Source of the DNA: Tricholoma matsutake
Lineage: Eukaryota > Basidiomycota > Agaricomycetes > Agaricales > Tricholomataceae
Reading direction: 5' to 3'
Length of the DNA stretch: 64,000 nucleotides
NCBI GenBank assembly: GCA_026075535.2
Contig: AP026546.1
Location: forward strand, 930,001-994,000
The first letter of the stretch is position 1. The number at the start of each line of letters is the position of its first letter. Under the pieces are notes generated by a model, which worked only from the letters and a program-made list of their open reading frames with translations, did no database searches and had not been told where the DNA came from. The position numbers were made by a program, and so were the translations under genes. Below, in pieces: positions 1 to 10,194 of this stretch.

Positions 1-1626
1 TGCTGAGCTGGCAAACTTGGTAAGGCTCACTTTCAGCTCAGCACAAGCTCTGCATTAAATAAATCTTGTGGGAGATCTTTTCCAGGCAATTGATCGAGAT
101 GCGTCCAGTTCTGGCCTTCATATGTTGTGGCCCGACAGATCATTGTGTTCAGCCGATAATTGCTCTTTTAGGAAGAGATTTCTGCACACGAGGCTAAAGA
201 CTCCCCCCTCAAGCTAGTCCAGGGCTCCACACCCCCGAGTTTTTTTTTTTGCCAAAACAGCAGAAAATAGTTAAAAGGGGATCGACAAATTTTGCATCCG
301 CTATACCTTATTAGAGCTTATCTGCAACCCAGGTCAAACTTTTTCCGAGCGACCAGGAACCAAAAAGTTTGAGCAGCCAAACTCGGTTTCAATGAACCGT
401 CACACAGCCCTAACTAAATAAGGACAGGCCAGCTTATCCATAAATGGTTCACTCCCCAGCATTGGCTCCCTCGTTCTAGTAGGTTCCACCCATTTCTGCT
501 GGGGATTCCAAGCTCTGCAATCCTTTATACGACGTATGACAACACATTTTTCCCCCTGTAGCGAGCATTGACAGTGGCACCAAGTTGAGGACGAGTGGCG
601 CGACGCAGTGAATTCATTGCTAAAACATTGGTATTTTCAAGCAACAATATGGCATTTTGAAGGGACAACAGCTCTTCTATCTCATCATCTGCTATAGACA
701 TGAGTAGGCTGTATAGAGTGCACAGTTGACAAAGCATTTTGTAAAGAGTTCATGAAGAATTTCAACCGAACTTGAGCCGAATTATACATCCCAATTAAGA
801 CAAGCCTAAGGGACAACTAACTTCGACCCAGGACACGCCTGGTCAGAACCGAAAAAAAGTTTGAGGGTTGCAGATAAGCTCTATTATCAGGAGAGGTTAG
901 TCGCCTCTCGATCTTGTTTTGATCTAGGTGCATGGACTTACCTCACAAAAGGAACCTTACCCTCTATTTGTCTAGCTCAGCGCATCCCACGATTACAGAT
1001 TCAAATAATAAACCCAACATCGAGAGAACAGTACCGTTGCCGACTGGGGCAAGGTCTATTTTGAATTTTGAAATCATTTACTTTGATGGGGTCCTACTCC
1101 TAGTTATCTTGGGATGTTCTCTTCTTTCATTTGATGGGATCGAACTAGACAGATCGATTGTAGACTCTACAAATGCCGATCAGTTGCTACCGTCCTTTCC
1201 TCGTCGACTGTTCATTTAATGTTCATTTAGCAGACAGCATTGCTGTGATCTGACGTCTTCCATTCTCCCGACCATAAATAGAAATTACCTTTCTCGATTT
1301 GGCAAGGCTGTACTGGGCTATTCGGACGTTGGGCACGGAATGGTACGCGGTTTCTACAACTCTTTTGAATACGCACACGTCTCATTATTTGATTCAAGAT
1401 CTGTGCTTTGCTTCTGGGTTGGCAATGATGTCATACTCGGCTTAAAATCGGATAACAATATCTAGGATTACACCCATATACGTTATAGCCTGGTGTGGGA
1501 ATAGAGTCGTTGTTGACGGCGGCGGTGTTGCCGTCAACCTAACTCGATTCGGAGTTACACTCGTCCTTGTTGTATAAATTTCTGCAGTCGTCCCTCGAAT
1601 TCCTCAATATTTTTCGGACTCGACAT
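1..1626. other. No gene recognised
   Basis: I see no convincing coding region, RNA gene or repeat unit here. Short open frames on both strands (for example 525-737 minus, 932-1219 plus) have no recognisable domain and overlap each other. A TATAAAT at about 1573, some 55 bases before the first ATG of the MFS pseudogene, could be part of its former promoter. Confidence 0.4.
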
Positions 1627-3344
1627 ATGCGGGAGGTCCTAGGCCGCACAACTCTCGAGAAGGGCACCCACTTGCAACTGCCGCAGATTCAATGCCCTTC
1701 CGCTGGTGTTAACGAGGCCAATGATAACGCTCTAGCCAATGGTGGGCGAAACTCAACCTTGTCATCGCACGCGTTACTAGAAGATCCTCCGGATTGCCCT
1801 CAAAATGCAAGAGGCATAAGACCTTACCTGACTGTCTTCGGAGCCTTTCTCGCGTTATTCTGCACCCTAGGTCAGATGAACTCATTTGGCACATATCGAA
1901 CTTGGTATGCAACACATCAATTAGGCAAATCGTCTCCTTCGACGATCTCTTGGATTGGTTCGTTGCAGCTCTGGGTTTTTTTTCTTTTTTTCTGTATGTC
2001 TCGTGCCTTTGTTCGTTTCCTCCCTGCTGATAAGCGCTGTTCTTGATAGGGTGGCCCGATCGGGCGTTTATTCGACAAGTAGGGCCCCACCGGCTTAATG
2101 GCTTCCGGCACGATTATCTATTCACTTGCAATAATGATGACCAGCATATCTACACAATATTACCAGTACATTTTATGCCAAGGAATCTTGTTTGGGCTCG
2201 GCGTTGGCTTGATGTGAGTGTTTCCCCCGTTTTTCAAGTGCACGCAGAACTGACTGAAATGTTCAGGTTCTATCCGTCACTCGCCAGCGTATCCACTCAT
2301 TTCTCAAAGTACCGCGCTACTGCACTCGGGATCGCCGTTGCCGGTTCAAGCATCGGTATGCATCTGAGATGTACAGATCCTCAAATATCTTCCTGATATT
2401 ACTCGTCTTCAGGCGGGGCAGTGTATCCTATTATGCTCCAACGTCTTTTTGGAAGCCTCAACTTCTGCTGGGGAGTCCGCGTATCCGGATTAGTCAGTGG
2501 GGTGTGCTGCGCTGCTGCAACTTTGATTGTCACCAGCCTTCCTTCTCCGAAGACGGCTGACACATGTACCCATAATATCAAAACCTTCGCCGATTCACGA
2601 TACATTCTCCTCGCTATAGGCAGCTCCTTCGTGTCCCTCGGTGCGTTTTTCATTTCTCCACAATACACTTGTCTAACAGGAATGCTGCCTAGGTCTGTAT
2701 ATACCGTTTTTCTACATCGTGGAATATGCACACCAGCTGTCAATCGCCCCCCGGATGTCATTCTATGTTCTAGCCGTAATGAACGCAGGAGGGTTCTTCG
2801 GGCGCGTCTCCCCTGCATACCTCTCTGACTCCGTGGGGCGCTTTAACCTTCTCATGCCATCAGCCTTCTTCTCTGGTCTCGCCTGTCTAGTCTTCTGGAT
2901 GTTTGCTAAATCACTCGTGGCAGTGATGCTGTTTGCTGCTTCTTCTCGGGCGCGTTTATCTCGGTGATAACGCCTTGTATTGCCCAAATATCGGATATAC
3001 GACAGATTGGGACAAGGATTGGAATGTTGTATAGCATTATTTCATTTCCGTGAGTACTTTTCTTGTGGTTCCTCTTATGGGAAGTTGGGCGCGACAGATG
3101 TAGGGTGTTCATGATGACGTATTATTTGATACATTTGATCTTGTCTCAAGTGTTTGACGTGTGCTGATGATATGTGTGCTCTAGGTCCTTGATTGGAGGC
3201 CCCACGGCTGGGGCGCTACTTGTCCGAGGCCATGGAAATTTCGATGGAATGATCGCGTTCTCTAGGGCTACCCTCATCGCAGGCTCTTTCTTCATTCTTC
3301 TCTCGAAGCTCGAGATAGACCCTCACATATTTGCACGTGTATAG
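1627..3344 (+). pseudogene. MFS transporter, monocarboxylate-permease type, decayed
   Basis: Product resembles fungal MCT-like major facilitator permeases, 12-helix plasma-membrane carriers of small organic acids or related solutes. Start taken at ATG 1627. Visible family motifs are an N-terminal GAFLALFCTLGQMNSFG-type helix, then GGPIGRLFDK, STHFSKYRATALGIA and SYNAGGFFGR-like helices before a C-terminal GGPTAGALLVRG. Six exons are readable, with introns at about 1994-2049, 2214-2266, 2356-2412, 2641-2692 and 3050-3184, all GT..AG. Three lesions break the frame: one base too many in the T-rich tract at about 1972-1993, an in-frame TAG at 2080-2082 within FDK*GP, and a one-base shift near 2938 before the FSGAFISV segment. 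It is the only host metabolic gene seen. The family call is strong; the substrate is unknown. Confidence 0.85.
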
Positions 3345-3660
3345 AATTTCAGCAAACATAACCATCTAATCCTATACCCTAAAATTTCGACATGTATTTC
3401 TATTGTCATCAGGAAATTACAAGATTGATCAGTAGGCCTATGTAGGACCAGTACATTGCGTAGTCAGGTAGGTAGGTGCTTGTAGCTACCACTGTGAGCT
3501 ACGTAGCACTATATAGTGCCTGGTAGTCTTCTGCAAGTTGTCAGTAGGACCCTGTAGCTTACCAGGGATAGCTCACTACGAACAATACTGGGCCTACAGT
3601 GAGCTACCAAGCAAGACCCCAGTTGATTACAGTGACAGCAACAGTAGAAACAAAATATAT
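3345..3660. repeat. CTAC/GTAG-rich low-complexity DNA with inverted repeats
   Basis: The stretch from about 3460 is built of short variants of GTAGCTACC and GTGAGCTAC. A perfect 9-bp inverted repeat TAGCTCACT / AGTGAGCTA lies at 3569-3577 and 3598-3606 with a 20-base loop. No coding potential was seen. Similar CTACCAC units occur at 9105-9142, on the other side of the hAT element. Confidence 0.5.
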
Positions 3661-4060
3661 CATATTGTCACCACCACGAGTAGATACATAAAGTGTAGGA
3701 TGAATCTAGTTTGTTGAAAAGAAAGAAAAACATGCCTGGGGCTCGGGAGGCATTGCCCCCTCGAGCCCCATCCCTCCCTGCCCTCGCTATGGGTCCTGTT
3801 CCCCCCTATCGTCGCCATCTCGCCGTTGTCGCATTCTTTCTCGTTGTTTGCACATCTTGGTTTCGCTGCCTTCCAGTGCCGGGTTTTGGCGTTGGCGTGC
3901 GTGTTGTCCCCCGCTGTGGTCATCCCTTACTCTGGTCGTCCCTGTATGGTAGTTGGCGTTGGCGTTGGCATGCATGCGGCCTCGTCATTGCTGTGTCCCC
4001 ATAGTAGCTATGTATAATAAAAATGCCAGTAAGAAAAAGAAAGAAAAACAAAAAAATAAA

Positions 4061-4560
4061 GTGGTCCCTTCGTAAGCCCCTGTTATCCACCCTGCGATCA
4101 GTTGCTTGCAGGGGTAGTTGCAGGTGCTGGTTGGGGTCACCGGTCGTGGTCGTTGGACGGTGTTCGTTAGTCGGGTTCGCTAGTCATCATTATCGTCGTC
4201 ATCCACGCGCCCTCGTCATCGCACCCCCGTTATCGTCGACATGCCCTTGTCATCGCCATCGTTAGCACCTGCTATCCCCCCTGCAAGCAGTGGTTCACAG
4301 GGGCGGGGGCAGGTGGTGGGTGTCGTGTTATGGCTTGCATGGTTCAAGTGTTCAGTGGTGAGCGGTGGATTTACGGGGTGTGGGGGTGCTTACCTTGCGA
4401 GTACCCAGCTGCTTGAGCCTCCCGGGACCTTCCTGGGGTCGTTCCAGCCCCCAAACGAGCACCTCACATCCCGTCTGGACGTGGTGGAGGGTGCGGGTGC
4501 GGCATGGTTCGTCGTTGCAGATAGAAGTAAAAAGCCTAAAAAGACAGAAAAAAAGTAGTT
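4061..4560 (+). repeat. Dispersed repeat family, copy A
   Basis: Contains CCACCCTGCGATCAGTTGC, then a run of CGTCATC-like units (about 4180-4260), a second CCCTGCAAGCAGTGG block (about 4280) and a block around 4370-4400 (GGGTGTG..TACCTTGCGAGTAC) ending in an A-rich tail near 4530-4560. The same blocks in the same order recur at 44460-44970, and as a reverse-strand copy at about 42700-43050. The element class is unknown; the A-rich tail would fit a retroposed sequence. The three copies differ mostly by CG/TG/CA changes. Confidence 0.45.
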
Positions 4561-5175
4561 AGTAGTTGAAAAAGAAGAATACGAACAATAAAAAACTTAG
4601 TATATTGTGTTGAGGGGCCCTGAGTCAATGGTTGTCGACGTCCGGATACGCGCGTGACGTGGCAAGCTTGCAGCCACGCGCGTTGCCATGTACTTTTCAT
4701 CTGGAGTGGCGCTATGTGTCGTGGTTGCCGTTGTGGTGGGTGGTAGGCATGGGAACAGTGGCGGCAGTGGATGGTGGTGGACGGAGGGAGGGAGGTTGAT
4801 CAACCGTGGGACAGTGATCCATTGTTGACTGAGCACATGTCATGTGATGAGTTGAGGGTGGGCCGAAATGACTTTACGAGTAAACTGTGACAATTATAGA
4901 AAACAAAGATGAAAAGTGACAAAGATGAAAAAAAGTCTATGAAAATTCATCTATCATGGTTGAAATCCAAACTGTCATCTTGGGTGAAAAACATCCCCTG
5001 CATTTCATTCCTTTATGGACTGTAATTTCATCCCATTGGCTTATGACTCAGAAACTTTGTAATATAACATAAGAAATTCATGTTTCAGCACTTATGTAAA
5101 TGGCTGAAAACCCAGGTGCACAGTCAGTGAGAGCTTGGAAGATCCCAGTATGTAGAATATGTCTCTGTAGCTATA
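4561..5175. other. No gene recognised
   Basis: GT-rich sequence to about 4860, then AT-rich sequence with A-runs. No feature beyond low complexity is visible. Confidence 0.4.
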
Positions 5176-5183
5176 GTGCCAAC
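5176..5183. repeat. hAT target-site duplication, left copy
   Basis: GTGCCAAC, repeated perfectly at 9055-9062 on the other side of the element. Eight bases is the standard duplication length of hAT transposons. Confidence 0.9.
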
Positions 5184-5196
5184 TAAGGCTCCAACC
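5184..5196 (+). repeat. hAT left terminal inverted repeat
   Basis: TAAGGCTCCAACC, the perfect complement of 9042-9054. Confidence 0.9.
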
Positions 5197-5301
5197 ATTT
5201 AGTTTATGTTTACTCATTGAAGGGCAAGTATATGTAAACAGTAGTCTAAACAGTATAACCATCTATATACTGTTTAATAAACGGTATATACAGTTAAAAT
5301 A

Positions 5302-8300
5302 TTAGTACAATTTTATTCTATTGTCACCATGCTTCCGTCGCAGTATCTTTGGCGGCATCATCTCAAATAGCCCACTCCATATCCAAACCTTTGTTAATAG
5401 CGCCATCGTGATTGTATTTTCCTTCAAAGAGCTCTGTAGATTGCTACAAATGTGTCAGGACTTTGAGAAGACTCATTCGACAGGGACACTAGTCGCAGGA
5501 ATTGCAAGATAGTCCCGAGCCATCCGAGCAATGGTAGGAAATTCAGAGGCATGAATCTGAATACAAATTATCAGAACATGATACAGGCATATAAATAAGT
5601 ACTCACCTTCCACCACAAGAGTGGATTCAACAAGACCTCTTGAGCTGATGGTTCATCACTGCTTCTCTCCTCTCCTTGCCACTCACTTGGCATCCCTTCA
5701 AAATTGAAATAACATGTTAGTTCATCAGCCAGTGCTTCTTGCAGAGTGCGCTTCAAGGTTGGCATTGTTGTAGCTGCAGTGATTGGTCACTGGAAAGAGC
5801 AAGCACTAGCGAGAAATGACGGTGTCTTTGCTATGGCCTTTGCAACAGGTCTGGAGACAGTGGTTGGTGTGGGTGATGTTGGTGTTTCAAGGTAAGTCTC
5901 AGCAATATATTTAAAGATAACCTCAGCAGTTGTGATGGCTCCTTCTTGCACAGCTGCGTTGTTCAGGTCTGCTGTGGCCGCAAACCAATGACTCCGCAAA
6001 CATGGATGTAAAACTATATAATGAGGTGTACTAGTCTGTGCTTCAGATTGAGCAAATGGTACGACTTACCAGTCCCAAGGATATATGAGTGGTGCATTTT
6101 TGCAGGAGTGGAGTACTTCCTAAGCTTTGTAAGGCCCTCACCTGCAGCATGCTGTATCTTAAACAAGTATTTCCAGGAAATCGAGATGGCCTCGAGGTGC
6201 TTTTCCATCTTCTGATAAAGGGGTAATACAAACGGAATTGTGGGGACTTCACTATGGGACATTTGTAGGGTCACCTCGGTGAACGGCTGTCATGGTAGTT
6301 GCAGATTAGAGAGATTTGTTATGATGAAGCTGTAGACCCATGCCTCTAGAACGTCCACTATTTCTCCCAAAGTTTTCCATTCATCCTCATTCAATAGTAA
6401 TGCCCGCAGACCTGGGGTCTTGAAAACCCAGTCGTTGATAGCCTGCAAGAGAATATCAGATATGGATGAATACAGATTGTTGGAACTGACTTCTTGTAGG
6501 AGCTCAGCTCAATGGATCATTGTATATGTATAGTTCCAATGTGTACGGACATCTTGAACCACTGCCAAGGCCTCTCACCTGTCCTTGTGCTCCAAGTTTT
6601 TCTTGTGATATATCGAGATTGCACATTTATGAAACTTCTTCCGTTGCTGGGGTGATGAGACGATTTTGTTTGTGATGTAGCATAGCTAACATGAACATTA
6701 GCATGCCAAAATATGACAATCTCATAGCTGAGATACATACCTTTGATAGCGGGCTCTCGGTAGCCTTCAACTTCTCTTCTTCTTCTAGTGTGATGTTCTC
6801 TTCAGGAGTCATCCCATCCTCTTCCTCATCTGGGAATTCTTCACAGTCCAGCTCAATCTGATCAGGATCGGCATCAATGTCAAGATAAAATGGCTGTTCC
6901 TTGTTGAGAGTGAAGTAATCGACTTTGTCAGGATTGTCTGCTTCTCCGAGTGCGGCAAGTATGGCTTGAACAACAAGGTTGACTACGTGGCACAAACAGT
7001 GAATATGTAGGTTGGGTGATGGAGGTATTCCATATTTAGCCAAAAGGATGTGACCGACAGTTGAAATAATAACATCGTTGACAGATGCATTGTCAGTGGA
7101 AATGCTGATGCAGTGTGGCCAAGATAAGCAACTAATCGGTTCGAGTCACATGCGAGACTTATCTTATCAAGACTACCAATCTTACATGCACCATCGATGA
7201 ACGCCTTGCCGCCATACAAGCCTTCATGCTCTTTGTCCTCAAGAGGCTTGAAATCAATCACATGCTCAATTATTTTCCAGTCATCGTTGACAAAACAGCC
7301 GACGGAGCATGCGAATGTATACACCATCTGTGGTGTAGTCCATGTATCAGTTGCATAGGCGATCTTGGATTTAACTGCCTGAACAAACTCGGAGAATGAG
7401 AAATCTCGAGCATTTTGAAGGAAAATACTTACTGCAAATTCACGAACAACTTTTCCATGAAGCTCCTCAAATATATGCACTAGCTGGTTGCAGACTGTAG
7501 TATCGGAGGGTAGCTGGTATGTGATTTTGAGATATTTGAATAACATCTGAAGAGTTGGTGCCTCTCCAGCAGTCCATGGGAGACTTTCATCAAAGATCCA
7601 GGCTGAAAAGATACGTAGAAAACCTCTATATGTGGCAACAACTTCTGGATTCAGCTTGCCCTCCTTCAAGTACGCCTCCATCATCTCAGCACTTCGCTTT
7701 ATGTTGATTTGTTCTTCACTGGTCGGTTCATCCTTTTTCTTGTCATCTTTAGATCCTTTACATTCTGTTACATGCCCAGCAAGGTTTTGTAGCTTTGGCA
7801 GCTTCGGCTCCATATCAAAAGTCATATCCGCACCATCGATGGTCCTTGGGAAGCTGCGCATGCTGTTTGACTGGTTGTAAGCATCACTGTTCACCCCATA
7901 TCATACTGTGTTTGACATACCAAGCGCAGAAGCGACACTGGAATTCCCAACACTTTTGCCCTGACTTGTCTACGATAGCCATGGGATCATGAAAATGTTG
8001 CATACTTGCATTTCCAGGACCGCGGTGTGCAGCCCTCGGCTCTTCCCTCACTTCTACTCCCCTCAATGCACTTCTCCCATCTGACTCATCACCAGAATTT
8101 ATATCAACACGTGCATCATCGTCAAGCTCTTCCTGTTGGGTTCTGTGTGTTGTCTTGTATGCTGAAGATTTCTTTTTTGATGGCTGTCCTTTTGGTTGGT
8201 TATGAGCCTTGCACTTTCATTTCTCTTCCCTTTTTTCTCGCTGATCAGCATCAGAAGTCAGAATATATCACTCGTCTTTTTGAGTATTTTTTTCCCACTT

Positions 8301-8806
8301 ACTAGTTCACGGCCAAACTCAGTCTTGCTTGTAACCTCTTCCCTGTCACTGGTATATATGTACTCTGGTGCCTCATTGTCCAGTGCATTGCTACGTTTCG
8401 GTGGCTGGTAGGATTTGTCCTTTGGATTGTTGTCAACTTCCTTGGTCTTGGAGATGGGGATGGGTGCTGTATCTGATGGGGAATTGACAAAGTGACCGCG
8501 TGCGTGGAGCTCGCTTGTGGATAGCAGTGCACAATTCTCAACAGCATCACCATCAGGCTTGGAAGAATCTTTTGGTATGTTGATTTTAAGACTAGGGCGT
8601 TCTGCAACGCAAGACTGTAAGTATTTATGCTGAATCCCTGAACTTTTCAACTAACCTTGACCTTGGCGCAGCTTTGTTGTGGCTTCGACAGTTTTAAAAT
8701 AAGAGTCGAGACCTTGAGCATGATTGGTGGCATTCCACTTTTGCTTTTGGTCATCAGGTATGATGTTTTTGGGGTCAGGGTTGTTGCGGCTTGGTTGGTT
8801 GGTCAT
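5302..8806 (-). pseudogene. hAT transposase
   Basis: Encodes the cut-and-paste transposase of the surrounding element. Start is ATG 8806-8804 (MTNQPSRNN), with a first intron placed so the frame runs on as GQERPSLKIN. A BED-type zinc finger follows (CWEFQCRFC near 7930, then HVTEC near 7770 after an intron). The RNase H-like core shows YATDTWTT (about 7350), TDNASVND (about 7090) and the LHIHCLCHVVNLVVQ helix (about 6990). The C-terminal dimerisation region ends with LLNPLLWW (about 5620) and PATSVPVE*VFSKS*HIC. Breaks are a frameshift near 7120 and two TGA codons at 5475-5473 and 5457-5455 where the family has arginine (VERVFSKSRH), both explicable as CGA to TGA. An acidic linker (about 6780-6880) lies in the core insertion domain. 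Confidence 0.88.
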
Positions 8807-9041
8807 AGTTATGGAGATGTTCAAACCATAATTCAGGGAAAAAAGAGTAAGCTTTAGTGTATATAGTTTTAGATTTAAGCTATTAACTTTAGGCTATTAC
8901 ATTTGTAAATCGTAATATGACAACCGTTTAGCCATCTATATACTGTATACCTACTGTGTAGACAGCCTTGGAGACCACACCCTATACATAAACATAAACA
9001 TATATGGTATAAACTGTATAAGATAGTTATATAGATGGAAC

Positions 9042-9054
9042 GGTTGGAGCCTTA
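9042..9054 (-). repeat. hAT right terminal inverted repeat
   Basis: Plus strand reads GGTTGGAGCCTTA, followed directly by the second copy of the 8-bp target duplication at 9055-9062. Confidence 0.9.
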
Positions 9055-9104
9055 GTGCCAACATACTGGGTGCTACAGAGGGCTCCTCCCAGGCTACTGG
9101 CATC

Positions 9105-9142
9105 TACCACAGCTACCAGCCCCTACCACAGCTACCAGCCCC
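9105..9142 (+). repeat. 19-bp tandem repeat, two copies
   Basis: Two perfect copies of TACCACAGCTACCAGCCCC, followed by a partial TACTGGGC. The rest of 9063-9486 shows no gene. Confidence 0.8.
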
Positions 9143-9486
9143 TACTGGGCTCACCCATCCAGCTACCTCACCTCCCAGAGTTTGTTGGGGATCACTGTAG
9201 TCATTTTCTGTTTCCTGATGGTAACTGTTCTAAAAGAATAGACTCTGACACTTTTCATGACCAGCTTATGACTCGCAGAAGTAGCTGACTCGAAGCATGG
9301 CTGTATACCATGTTTGCAATCATGGGATGAAATCTAATGGTAACTTGACTTCATACACATTGGAGGATGTAAAATAAAAGGAAAGACTGATTGGATAACA
9401 CAAAAATTATAAAGGAATGATGGACTTATATGGGTAACGTATGAAGGGGATATATCAGCATCGACACAATGTGTCTGGGCAGTGTC

Positions 9487-9765
9487 CTAGAACATTTCTT
9501 CTTCATCGACTGGGGCAACACTGTTTTCAGGAACTTCAAATCCTTCCTGTTTGGTCGGGTAGGTGATCAGCCATGTTCTAGCATTTTCAAGTGAGCCGAG
9601 AAAAGGTGAAAGGGGAATGTCATGCATAACGAAGTGTGAACGTACTTCTGTCTCATAGAGAATCTTCTGGAGTGCATGTTTGTCTGGAATGACATGGGTG
9701 CTCAGACTTAAAGTGCATGAACTTTGGCTGACAAACGTTATGGCAAAAGCATCTGATAATGAGGA
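9487..9765 (-). CDS. Hypothetical open frame, C-terminal fragment
   Basis: A 92-codon frame is open on the minus strand from an upstream TGA (9768-9766) to a TAG (9489-9487). It reads like real protein (SPFLGSLENARTWLITYP, ending in VDEEEMF) but no family is recognised. It lacks an N-terminal ATG, so it is either an exon or the remnant of a larger gene. It overlaps the start of the split plus-strand frame at 9740. Confidence 0.3.
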   Translation of the reverse strand, partial: SSLSDAFAITFVSQSSCTLSLSTHVIPDKHALQKILYETEVRSHFVMHDIPLSPFLGSLENARTWLITYPTKQEGFEVPENSVAPVDEEEMF

Positions 9766-9780
9766 TCAGGACAAGCAAGG
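9740..9780 (+). pseudogene. Small unknown ORF, 5' part (split by gypsy-1)
   Basis: Begins at ATG 9740 (MAKASDNEDQDKQ). It is interrupted at 9780 by gypsy-1 and resumes in frame at 15992 once one copy of the 5-bp duplication CAAGG is removed. Joined length is 93 codons plus stop. No family recognised. Confidence 0.5.
9776..9780. repeat. gypsy-1 target-site duplication, left copy
   Basis: CAAGG, repeated at 15987-15991. Confidence 0.88.
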
Positions 9781-10181
9781 TGTTAGGGCGACACCCACTA
9801 TCTGCTAGCTAAGACCGTGTGGGTTCTCTCTACAAGAAGGGGGCGGGATCTGCGCTTGTGATGGGGGAATTGATGGTTTTGATGCAAGGGGTTATTAATA
9901 GGTGAGTTTGTTGAGATAGGCCTTTCACACCGAAAACGTAGGTGGAATACCTAAGAGAACACAACTGGGGTCCCCTAGGCATATATTTAGGGTTTATATA
10001 CTATGTTACACATATTGTACATTGTTGTTACCAACGCACTCGTACATGCGCATATGTTTTGATGCGTGCGAAATAAAATTCTCATGCTATCAAAGTGTAG
10101 CGTCATTTGGCGTCATGTAGTGTAATTTGACATAATAAAATAAAATGAAATTTTATTAGATAATGGGGTGGTTTCCTAACA
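9781..10181 (-). repeat. gypsy-1 3' LTR
   Basis: 401 bp, colinear with the other LTR without indels. About 25 differences were counted by eye, all transitions, nearly all CG/TG/CA interchanges. It contains the minus-strand promoter-like TATATAAA and the AGTTGTGTTCT site (complement at 9956-9966). Confidence 0.93.
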
Positions 10182-10194
10182 TTACCCCCCTTTT
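10182..10194 (-). promoter_or_regulatory. gypsy-1 polypurine tract
   Basis: Minus strand reads AAAAGGGGGGTAA directly before the 3' LTR, the expected plus-strand primer of reverse transcription. It overlaps the pol stop codon at 10195-10193. Confidence 0.85.

Larger units (their letters stand above)
5184..9054 (-). mobile_element. hAT DNA transposon, full length, decayed
   Basis: The element is 3,871 bp. It is bounded by 13-bp perfect terminal inverted repeats TAAGGCTCCAACC (5184-5196 and its complement 9042-9054) and by the 8-bp duplication GTGCCAAC. Subterminal repeats of the type ACCATCTATATACTGT occur near both ends (about 5258, about 8950, and inverted about 9020-9045); in other hAT elements such repeats bind transposase. 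One transposase gene on the minus strand fills the interior. The ends look intact, so the copy could have been mobilised in trans; its own gene is broken. Confidence 0.93.

Noticed and set aside
3660..4017. Plus-strand frames around 3711-4017
   Set aside because: GT-rich low complexity with frames open on both strands; no domain and no start context.
9105..9142. CRISPR-like array
   Set aside because: Direct 19-bp tandem repeat without spacers, in a eukaryotic genome.
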